Assembly (NCBI GenBank): GCA_023053575.1
Contig: JAKZAP010000005.1
Coordinates: forward strand, 2,418,001 to 2,482,000
DNA: 64,000 nucleotides
Reading direction: 5' to 3'
Origin: Branchinecta lynchi
Taxonomy: Eukaryota > Arthropoda > Branchiopoda > Anostraca > Branchinectidae
Position 1 is the stretch's first letter, and every line of letters begins with the position of its first letter. A program made the position numbers and the translations under genes. The notes under the pieces were generated by a model that saw nothing but the letters and a program-made list of their open reading frames with translations, made no database searches and was not told the origin of the DNA. This document shows positions 55,094 through 64,000 of this stretch, in pieces.

Positions 55094-55938
55094 CAATAAA
55101 AAGTAGTACAGACTTACAGTATGCTTATGGATGGTGTCTGGTGAAGAATTTAAATCTGCAGGACTCGAGTGTCCGAATCAAGACGTCCAGTACAAGTTCC
55201 ATTGTTGGGATCCCATAGAAAACTCTGGTCTTGTACTGGTCTTGTATGAGTTGTATGTTATGAACAAGACCAAAGGTGTCGATGGGATACCAAAAATCTA
55301 AGATTTGATCCAGACAATAGGGTCTTGTCTTCGCCAGATCCAGTCTTCGCCAGGATAATCATATGAGGAAACCGAGTTCAGATATTCTATCTATCTATCT
55401 ATCTATACCTCTTTAAGCCATATCTATTTTGACGATACTGACCGAAACTTCCTGCTTTACTTCTGCCAAATTTGTGGTTTCGCCAAAATTCCGAGCGAAC
55501 TACAAGTCGAGCGAAAATAAATTCAGAAACGAATCCAGCGTATCTCCTTATCCTTACTGACCGAAACTTCCTGCTTTACTTCTGCCAAATTTGTGGTTTC
55601 GCCCAGTACTACAAGTCGAGCGAAAATAAATTCAGAAACGAATCCAGCGTATCTCCTTATCCCTATAAACAACATCTTTTCAACTTTTAATCAAACTTTG
55701 ACTTAAAAAAAATATGCGGGTACAACCGGATTCCGGACTAATTATAGATCCCAGTAAAAAATGGTTGTCATATAGAGACTCAGCATCTCTTCTTACCCTC
55801 AGGTCTATCATCTAATCAACTTCAGATACAACTTTTGCTTTTTACATATTTTCCGGTATGGCTGGATTCCATGCGAACTAGTTGTTCGTCGAGAAAATGG
55901 TTTTCACCGTCGTGTTCAGCATGTCTTCTTACCTCTAG

Positions 55939-56353
55939 AGGCGTACTCTCGCCGTTCCCCGCGGACTCCACTTGAGGAGTCCCCGCGTTTTTGTTTGTCC
56001 CGAGGACTCACTCCCCGTATTCTCGCGAGTCCCCACGGAATGGGAATGCTCTGACTATCATCACCATCATCAAAAAGGACTCCCTTTCAGATTCGGAGGG
56101 GAATCAATTTTTGCTGGTGTTGGGGCAATGCAAAACTAATTAAAAATAATCAGAATAAACAAAACCAAAAATAAAGTGGCTCCAGACTAATTTCGTCAAC
56201 TGCATATCTATTTTTCCAACAAAATCCATGCTGGAAGCATTCCCCGTGTTCTCGCTGTTTCTCGCCGCGGAGTCCGCGTGGAGTGACTCCCTCTATTCTC
56301 GCCGTTCCCTTTGATTCCCCGAGGAGTCCTCGGGGAACGGCGAGAGTACGCCT
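55939..56353 (+). mobile_element. 3-bp-TSD MITE, copy 1
   Basis: TIR AGGCGTACTCTCGCCGTTCC and complement, TAG on both sides (55936-55938, 56354-56356). GGACTCC/GGAGTCC modules near both ends. PIF/Harbinger-like by target. Confidence 0.85.
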
Positions 56354-56368
56354 TAGATCAAACATTTA

Positions 56369-56782
56369 AGGCGTATTCTCGCCGTTCCCCGAGGACTCCA
56401 CTTGAGGAGTCCCTGCGTTTTTGTTTGTCCCGGGGACTCACTCCCCGTATTCTCGCGATTCCCCACGGACGTGGAATGCTTCGTTTATCATCATCATCAT
56501 CAAAAAGGACTCCCTTTCAGATTCGGAGGGAAATCAGTTTTTGCTGTTGTTGGTGCAATGTAAAATTAATTAAAAAGAATCAGAATAAACTAAGCCAAAA
56601 AAAAGCGGATCCAGACTAGTTTCGTCAACTGCATATTTTGTTTTTGAGCAAAATCCATTTTAGAAGCATTCCCCGTGTTCTCGTTGTTTTCCTAGGCGGA
56701 GTCCGCGTGGAGTGACTCCCTCTATTTTCGCCGTTCCCTTCGATTCCCCGAGGAGTCCCTAGGGGACGACGAAAATACGCCT
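56369..56782 (+). mobile_element. 3-bp-TSD MITE, copy 2
   Basis: TIR AGGCGTATTCTCGCCGTTCC and a diverged complement ending AATACGCCT, TTA on both sides (56366-56368, 56783-56785). Same orientation as copy 1, with only about 15 bases of family A between them. Confidence 0.85.
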
Positions 56783-57183
56783 TTAGTCAACTTTAAATGA
56801 AAGTTTTACTTTTAACAAACTTCCCAGTTTTTGCCGGATTCCGGACGAACTACTTGTCCGGCGAGAAAATGATTTTCACCATCGTGCTCAGCATGTCTTC
56901 TTACCCCATAGTCGACTATCACATTAGCCGTTTAAAAATATTTTTGTTTGTTCCTTAATTTGACCCCCCTGCCCCACCCCCAAATATAGAGCTACGGAGC
57001 CTGTCTACGAACTTGACCTTACCCTTGACCCAAACAATTTTTACACCAAGTTTCATGAAATATCTCATCCCATTCGAGAGTTATCGTGCTTACAGACGGG
57101 CGGACAGACGGACGGACGGACAACTTTTGCGATGTACTGGCGATGTCATAGGTATCCTTCCAATTAAATTTTGGGATCCCAGA

Positions 57184-57807
57184 AATGCTCTCTTCACCTT
57201 TTTCAAGAAAATAACATCTTTTTCCGATCTTAGAAGCACAAAACTTTACTGTTATGGCATGGCAACGCTGCGACTGAAATTCAGGTAACTTGTTTTGTTT
57301 TGATTTTTGTTTGATAAACAAATGGACAGAAGCTTGGCGCCTGGAAGTTGTTTTGGATTTAATGGGATGTATATCATGCAAGACTTTGTCCTGAAAATTT
57401 CAGACAATACTGTTGCATCTTGTTATTCCTGCTACTCTTTATTGCTGCTCAGACCTGGCTCTTGGCTCAGACTAAACACTAAAGAGGGTTTCTGCATGGC
57501 CTGATGCTTGCTGATCTGATGTGCGTGATGATGGCAGGATGATCGGTTATGAAGAAACACTGTATCACAGAAATTGGTGATGTCAAGAGGATTTTTTCAA
57601 GCTGGTACAAATCTCTGTTGTATTTTTTGCTGCTGTTATGTTTTTCAGCTGTTTTGCAGCAGTCCACCATTTCCATTTGTATTCAGTAATGTGAAAACCT
57701 GTTTTGTTCTGAAACTGCTGAGGAGTAATTAAATACTCCTTGTTCCCAAGTCCTAAAATGTTAAATTGAAATTTACATGCTGTCCTGACCTGTTCCGACC
57801 TGTTCAG
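57184..57807. other. Unassigned stretch
   Basis: No repeat end or coding segment recognised. Confidence 0.45.
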
Positions 57808-59052
57808 TCACACACGAATCCTCGATTTTGGGCATGGTGCCCGAACATATGGGTATGGTGCCAATACGTTGGGGCACAATGCCCTGTCACAGGGCATGGT
57901 ACCCCTGGGAAATTTGGTTAAGCTGAGACTGGCTACATACTTAAATAGGGTTGTCTTCCTGTCCTAGATCGAAAGATATTAATTTTACTGTCTATCCAAC
58001 CTCATCCTGTTTTCAAAATGTTTGAGCACTTCCAAGATACATAGAGTTTTTTTGGATGCCACTTCTCTTCTAGTGGGTTTACTCTATCCTTTTTCAGAAA
58101 ATTGCTACTGGGTAGCATGGATGAGGCAAGCTTTTCGTATCTGTTCACTGGAGCAAATATTTCCTTTAGATGGTTTGCCTTTTATTGTATTTATTTTGAG
58201 TGATTCTTTTTTTTACTATGTTATCGAAACTCACTAAACTGAAAAGAAATGCAATAAAAGGCAAACAATCTAAAGGGTTTTGGTAGGAAAAGAAATTTAA
58301 TTCCTAAATAAAGAAAATTTAAAAGCATATCTCATCCACTCTACCTAGTGGTGACTACCTGAGAAGGATAAAGTAACCTAGCTGCGACAACCTGGAAAAG
58401 GATTGAGTAACCTAGGGTCCTTACTACTTCTGTCCTATGTGTGGAAAAATGAAGGAGGATGTATGCCACCTTTTGTGTGTTGTAGAGAGTTACAGGGGAG
58501 AGTTACGGGGGGCTAAGGGAGGAGATTTTCGGGGTGGGGGGAACTGATAAGAAATGGATTATTAAAATGATGGGAAGTAAAGATTTTAAAGAAATAAGAA
58601 TTATTGGGAAGTTCCTCAGGTTAGCTTTTAAACACCAGAAAGATTTCTTCTGATGGGGAAATTGTGTTTTTAGTGCTAAGAAAGTATTCAGTGTAAATTA
58701 AAAATATTAAGAGTTTGTAAGTGTGTATATGCGCATGTAAGATTGTTTACTTTTTGTTTCGTTTTGTTGTATGATGGCCGGATGGCTTTAATGTGCAATA
58801 AATCATTCATTCATTCATTCCTAGTGCCAACTACCTGGAAAAGGATAGAGTAAACCTACTAGGAAAGAAGTGGCCTCCACGAAGTGGTCTAACATTTTGA
58901 AATTACAAAAATGAGATTGGATAGAAAGTAAAATCAGGTATCTTTTGATCTAGGACAGGAAGACAACCCTATTTAGGTATGTAGCCAGTCTCAGTTTAAC
59001 CATATTTCTCAGGGGTACCATGCCCATGACCAAAAATTGAGGATTTGTGTAT
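57808..59052. mobile_element. Element with terminal inverted repeats of about 150-190 bp
   Basis: CTGAGACTGGCTACATACTT and GGGTTGTCTTCCTGTCCTAG on the left have complements near 58945-58995. Arms 57808-58005 and 58908-59052. A LINE 3' end lies inside (about 58400-58825). No target duplication established. Confidence 0.65.
58400..58825 (+). pseudogene. LINE C-terminus with zinc knuckle and 3' tail
   Basis: Frame CPMCGKMKEDVCHLLCVVES then YRGELRGAKGGDF: the CPxC...H...C knuckle common at LINE protein ends. After a stop and shift, KKWIIKMMGSKDFKEIR and FLRLAFKHQKDFF end at 58650. The tail AATAAATCATTCATTCATTC marks the 3' end. Confidence 0.7.
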
Positions 59053-59405
59053 GACTAGGCAAAATAAGACTTTCATGTGTCCAAAAATATTCAAATTCTG
59101 TGTCTTTTCTTTGTTTTGAAGCTGATTTGAAAAGGAATTTTCTCCCTATTGACTTTCCTAACTCTACCTTTTTCATCACTTTGTAAGTCAATTGAGCTAA
59201 GGTTAGAATGAGGTGATCTTGTTTGAAAAGAAAAATATTTTTAACTAGAAATATTGAAGCAATATTTGTTTATCCAACATTTAAACCATTCAGTTAGCTT
59301 CAATGTAGTATGTTTGTCATATTTGTTTGTTCCTTTTTAAGCCAGATAGGTTATTCTGAAGGAAAGATTTCTCTGGAAATTTGAAATCTTGTCTGAGGTT
59401 GGACC

Positions 59406-59609
59406 TTAGACCTTAGATCCTCCTGTGCCTCCAGAGGCCCCAGGGCATCCAAGAAGTCTCCAGTCGTCTCTGAAACTTGTGGCTGCGACAATGTCTTCCC
59501 ACTCTGGCCGTAGTGAGGCATGAAATTGCCGCAGGTCGTTGTTGTAGGAACGACGGAGTGTGTTTTGGGGTCTTCCTCTGTGGCGAGTGCCTTCGGGTAA
59601 CCAGACCAA
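59406..59609 (-). pseudogene. LINE C-terminus, part 2
   Basis: Minus strand: WLPEGTRHRGRPQNTLRRSY, NNDLRQFHASLRPEWEDIV, AATSFRDDWRLLG, stop. Typical RGRPxxxWRRxxxxDL...W...A..R..WR terminus. Separated from its upstream half (63431-63600) by the family B insertion. Confidence 0.85.
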
Positions 59610-62600
59610 GAGCTACGAGCTCATATGGCACTTGTGAAGAGTAGGCTATACAAGAAAGTAGATGAGAACGTCACAAAATACACCCGCCACCCAAATGTGC
59701 GGTTCGGAAATAGAAATAGGATATAAAATTTCACTCAATTCTGAGCAGTTCCGGCATCGTCTCGGATTATCTGTAGCAAATTTGATGCGCATGACTGTTC
59801 AAACTTCCAATTTTCAGCCCAATAAATCCACTCGTTTGATCCCCAGATGTGCTACACTATTTCCGGTACTCCCTCCATCACTCCTTACCATGGCCGAATC
59901 TGGTTTGGACTAAAAAATGGATCATCTAAAGCATCTTCCTTTATACCACCTATCAAGTTTCACTCGAATCTGATCATTTTGGAAATCCAGGTAACCCCCC
60001 CACCACCGTTGTCGGATCCGGTTCGGATCCTCTAAAATATGTCATCAAGGGGATATGCTCTCTCTACATTCCAAGTTTCATTTAAATTGATGCACTCATT
60101 TGAACCTTATGCGAGCCTCAAAATTTCCCGGCAATCACCCTCCAACTCCCCCAACTGTGGCCAAAGAGGACTTGGAAACACAAACATCGTATCTCTTTAT
60201 CCCCTCTTCCAGTCAATCAAGTTTTACTGAAAACGGTGCATAGCCTATCTGCAAATTTAAGGTACCCCCCCTACACCTTGGCCGAATCCGGCCCGGACGC
60301 CAAATAAAAAAATCTAGGCCGCATAAACTCGTCACTGTCTAACTTGCATCTCATTCGGTCCATCCGTTTGGTTTTTGTGCATGTCAATAGTCCCTCCCCC
60401 AAATTCCCCCAACCGTTGCCGCATATAGTTCGAACGCATGTTGTACATGTCATCGATTCTTATCACCTCTTAAGTTTCCAAATGAGACCACTCGTTTGCA
60501 ATTCGCTTAAGTCAATTTCCGTATTTCCCTCCCTCGCTCCCCCAAAAATGCTCGGATCTAGGAACCGAAGTTTGGGGGGTATGTTGTGTCAGGTTCTTAA
60601 GTCAATTAAGTTGGGTCATTAATATGCCTGCAAAGTTTCGTTGTCTTAGTACCTCTGGAACTATTCCAACTCGCGACTACCGGAATTCCAGGAAACCCCC
60701 TCCAACCCCCCCCCTCACAGAGCCCCGAAACGATCTGGCTCTGTCAATTTCGTATCTAGGCCCAACGCTTGTTCTCTCCATTAAGTTCCGTCCAATCCCT
60801 CTGCTTTAAGCGTGTCTTGAGTCCCCCCCCCATCCCCCCACAGGTATCAGACCCGACCCGGACTTGACACTGAACATCTTAGGCAATATCTCTTTCCACC
60901 TGACAAGTATCATTCAAATCCGATCACCCGTTCAAAAGTTATGCATGCCACTAGATTCCGGACTCCCCATCCGTCCACTCCCCCCACGATGGCCCGATCG
61001 GGGAAACGACTATTCTCAAGTCAATCTGTTCGGATTCCTGACATACCTGCCAAGTTTCATCGTCCTACCACATCAGGAAGTAAGAGAACTCGCGGTATCG
61101 CTAGAAATCCGTACCCTCCCTCCAACTCCCCCATAGTACCCAGATCCAGTCCGGTTATGTCAATGACGTATCCAGGACCTGTGCTTGTTATTCCCACCAA
61201 GTTTCATCCTGATCCTTCCACTCTAAGCGTTTCTCAAAATTTCCGGTTCCCCCCTCCAGCTTCCCCCAGCTTAATCGGATCCGGTCCGGATTTAAAGTGA
61301 GACGTCGGAGACACGAGGTCATCCTAAATATTAACTTTCATCAGATCCGATCACCCGTTCGAAAGTTAAAAATACTTTAATTTTTGGCTTCCCCCTCCCT
61401 CCACTCCCCCCCCCCAGATGATCGGATCGGAGAAATGACTATTTTCTGTTTAATCTGGTAGGGTCCCTGATATGCCTGCCATTTTTTTATCATTCTAGAA
61501 CATCAGGAAGCACCGAACTCGCGGGATCACTAAAAATTCGGATCCCCCCCCCCCCACAACTCCCACAAAGTGAGCGGATCCGTTCCGGTCATGTCAATCA
61601 TCGATCTAGGACTTGTGCTTGTTCTTTCCACCAAGTTTCATCCGGATCTCTCCACTCTTAAGTGTTTTCCAATATTTCCGGTTTCCCCCATCAACTCCCC
61701 CCAGTGTCAACGGATCCGGTTTTGATTTAAAATGGAACGTCTGAGACACAAGGTTCTTCCATGTATCAAGTTTCATTAAGATCCGATCACCCTTTAGTAA
61801 GCTAAAAATATCTAATTTTTCTTAGTTTTTCGGGATTCCCCCTCCCTCCACTCTCTTCCAGATGGTCGGATCGGGGAGGTGACTATTTCTTATTTAATCT
61901 GGTCCGGTCCCTGATACGCCTGTCAAGTTTCATCGTCCTAGCTTATCTGAAAGTGCCCGAACTAGCAAAAGGGGGGACCGACAGTCACAGGGGCGTCGCA
62001 AGGGGAGGGTGCGGGGGGTGCAGCACCCCCCCACCTTTTTGAGATTCGGTAAAATTTTGGGCCGGAGGCCCAAAATTTTACTAAAATTGTTCGGTATTTT
62101 TTCGATAGCAGAACTGTTCGATATATTTACGGGGATTCGGTAGTTATATAGAATCCTAAATAGGCTATCTGTATAAATCTCTTCGGTATCATGATCGGGA
62201 TTCGGTATATTTGCCAGTATTCGGTAGTTATCACGAATTTGGTGAGAGAACTTACTGAAATCATTTGGTTATTTTTCGATGCCGGAACTATTCGGTATAT
62301 TTATGGAGATTCCGTAGTTACACAGAACCCCGAATAAGCTATTGGTTCAAAATTATTCGGTATCATGATTAGGATTCGGTAATTTATTCAGTATAATTTC
62401 CAGGATTAGGAAGTTAACCACTAATACCGACTTTGTTCCAGTTTCGACAAAAGTATACCGAATATGAATATTGTTCGGTAGTCTTTCGATACCAAACAAT
62501 TCGGTATAATAACCGGGATACGCTAGTTATACAGAATCCCGAACATGCTATCGGCCTAATTTATTCGGTATAATAAGTGGAATTCGGTAATTTATTCGTT

Positions 62601-63430
62601 ATAATTGCCAGGAATTGGAAGTTACCACGAACCTCGAAACTCAGAAGAGGTCGAGTGAAGCACTGGTCGCAGACAAAAGGGATGATCTATGATATCATCG
62701 ATAGTCCTTACTTTTATTTTGGATTCCAAAAACAATATCTATTCATTTCGAAAATTCCGCCTGCAGCACTTTTCGTAATATTCTCTATTTTGTGTAACGT
62801 CGCGTCATTTGACGGGGGTTTCAAGCCAGTTTTAGGATTGAGATTTCGAAACATTAAAAGCTAGAATTTGGATGGAAATTAATATTGAAATTAAAAGCAA
62901 AAAAAATTTCGCCTGTTGCGCTCACTTTATCTGATTATGGGTAGTATATTGGCTAGACTACAGTTACTGCTGCTGCCGGAACGTCGCTTCATCCGCTTTC
63001 GGGAACTTCTTGGAGTTTCGGTGTTTAATCAACGGTAAATGATAAAATTGTAAGGGAAGCCGTTAGTTTTAGCCTACAAAAAAAATGATTTGGAAAATTT
63101 TCGCCTGCAGCGCTCGATTTCTATTGGCTATAAGAGATAGAAGCTGTTACTGCAATCAAGTCCGGCAGTATATTCTCCATGTGGCCTTCGCCAGAGCGCT
63201 GCCTAATAGTTGGCTTATCGTCTTTCATGGTGCCCTTTATTGTTACTCTTCCTACGTAATCGTCTCTGTTCCATAATTTAAAGCTCAAATTCTTAGTTCT
63301 AGGATTTGGTAAAATTTTTGAAAGATTCGGTAAAATTTTTGCTCTGCACCCCCCCACCGAAAATGCACTTGCGACGCCCGACAGACCGACTGACGGGACA
63401 GAAATTACAATTGGGCAAGTGCCATAAAAA
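59610..63430 (+). mobile_element. Family B element, complete, inserted in a LINE
   Basis: Starts GAGCTACGAGCTCATATGGC and ends GGGCAAGTGCCATAAAAA. Removing it, with AA kept once, restores the LINE frame. Contains a hAT-like element at 61988-63379. No coding capacity. The 5' hairpin GAGCT-ACG-AGCTC, the 3' hairpin motif and TT/AA target resemble Helentron-type elements (inference). Confidence 0.85.
61988..63379. mobile_element. hAT-like element inside family B
   Basis: Ends CAGGGGCGTCGCAAG and CTTGCGACGCCC (last bases eroded). Flanks GACAGTCA and GACAGACC; other family B copies read GACCGACAGACCGACTG, so the 8-bp site is GACAGACC. Interior rich in ATTCGGTA and a TTCGCCTGCAGCGCT motif shared with 31257-32748. 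Confidence 0.8.
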
Positions 63431-63600
63431 CGTGGACTTGGGGATTCTGGAATCGTCCATGCGCAGCACATGTCCGAGGTAACTCCATCTGCGTCTTCGT
63501 ATCGTCTCAATGAGGGACGGTTGACCTGTGATGGTTCTTATGTGCTCGTTCGTTACCTTCTGGGTCCAGTGGATGCCAAGAGTTTGGATACCCCTCCTTA
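63431..63600 (-). pseudogene. LINE C-terminal region, part 1
   Basis: Minus strand: LGIHWTQKVTNEHIRTITGQ, then PSLIETIRRRRWSYLGHVLR, then MDDSRIPKST up to the family B insertion. The IRRRRWxxLGHVLRM motif is standard in RTE-like and related LINEs. Confidence 0.9.
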
Positions 63601-63795
63601 ATGCATAAGACGGGTATGTCAGCTACGATGCTTTGGCAGCGATATTTCGGGCATTCTTGGCAAGGGTGCCGAAGTGAACCTGAAGATTGACAGCCTGACG
63701 TGGACCCTTGGTCTTGCCAAGAAGGGCTGAAATATTGCTGCCAAAGCATCATAGCTGACATATCCGTTTTATGCATTATTTGAATATAGAGGAGT
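63601..63795 (+). repeat. Snap-back family C, full palindrome
   Basis: TGCATAAGACGGGTATGTCA, GCTACGATGCTTTGGCAGCG, CATTCTTGGCAAGGGTG, then complement arms to TATCCGTTTTATGCATTATT. The loop region contains GATTGACAGCCTGACG. The one-sided GTCAGCTTGG tail is missing. Confidence 0.85.
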
Positions 63796-64000
63796 AATTA
63801 GTGTTCCCGATGAAAAACTTGTAGCCTGCGTAGTAGTATGGTAGTAGTACGAAAAGGTTGCATGTAATACTATGTAATAGCAAAGAATACTATCATTTAA
63901 TGTGCCTCAGACTGGTCCAATCTTATTTGGTGATATGGAAAATTTGGGAAGATTCCTTTCGGTCTCGATGAACCACAGAGAAAGATTCCTGTAAAGGAAT
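63796..64000. other. Unassigned right edge
   Basis: Short stretch with a TAGTAGTATGGTAGTAGTAC repeat. Nothing recognised. Confidence 0.5.

Larger units (their letters stand above)
55262..57183 (+). repeat. Family A element, complete, hosting two MITEs
   Basis: ACAAGACCAAAGGTGTCGAT at the left; TTTTGGGATCCCAGAAA at the right after the CGGACGGACGGAC block. Units interrupted at 55939 and 56369 by MITEs. A local duplication of about 125 bp is visible at 55430-55660 (CTTCCTGCTTTACTTCTGCC twice). Confidence 0.85.

Noticed and set aside
56150..56619. ORFs in the AGGCGTA-ended MITEs
   Set aside because: They run through the inverted termini in both orientations and have no conserved domain.
59413..59631. 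Second ORF overlapping the LINE C-terminus
   Set aside because: It is an out-of-frame reading of the same LINE segment.

Overview
This is eukaryotic, almost certainly invertebrate metazoan, draft genomic DNA. It has spliceosomal introns with GTAAGT-type donors and pyrimidine-AG acceptors, many non-LTR retrotransposon relics, MITEs, foldback elements and satellites, and a 100-base run of N at 28621-28720. Nothing looks bacterial or phage-like. The species cannot be named from the sequence.

The main gene is a Dicer ribonuclease on the minus strand, not obvious as long ORFs because it is cut into small exons by repeat-filled introns. Eight exons were placed at 26671-26529, 23243-23090, 19826-19608, 18425-18291, 16018-15805, 14293-14115, 2387-2006 and 438-1. 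All seven junctions keep reading-frame phase, giving about 621 codons. In order they encode the acidic region after the helicase, the DUF283 dimerisation domain, the platform, PAZ, the connector, and the start of RNase IIIa, which is cut by the left edge of the window. No DExD/H helicase exon was found; the 5' part of the gene is beyond 26.7 kb, in the gap, outside the window, or absent.

The Dicer introns (1-26.5 kb) hold two tandem-structured element families (called A and B below), a LINE with an intact reverse-transcriptase frame (7219-8487), a Gag-like pseudogene, a TATA box behind 83-bp tandem repeats, and many palindromes: a 9-bp-TSD foldback element (20120-20946), a second foldback (11325-11650), snap-back repeats, and Harbinger-like and piggyBac-like MITEs.

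From 26.7 to 35 kb lie palindromic MITEs, the gap, LINE tails, a hAT-like element in a LINE frame (31257-32748), an unassigned ORF (about 30.1-30.5 kb) and one plus-strand signal-peptide-like first exon (34759-34834).

From 35.2 to 50.9 kb there is a large inverted arrangement. Arms at 35.2-37.9 and 48.07-50.86 kb are inverted copies, and a 3.1-kb direct duplication lies between them. The right arm carries a 1306-bp foldback transposon flanked by the 9-bp duplication TTTACGAAA; the left arm keeps the empty site. Satellite arrays and a repeated short ORF sit in these arms.

From 50.9 to 64 kb are nested transposons whose insertion history can be read from restored target sites: a TA-site MITE inside a TTA-site MITE, paired 3-bp-TSD MITEs inside family A, and a family B element (itself split by a hAT-like element) inserted into a LINE coding frame. 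No convincing host gene was found to the right of the Dicer exons.
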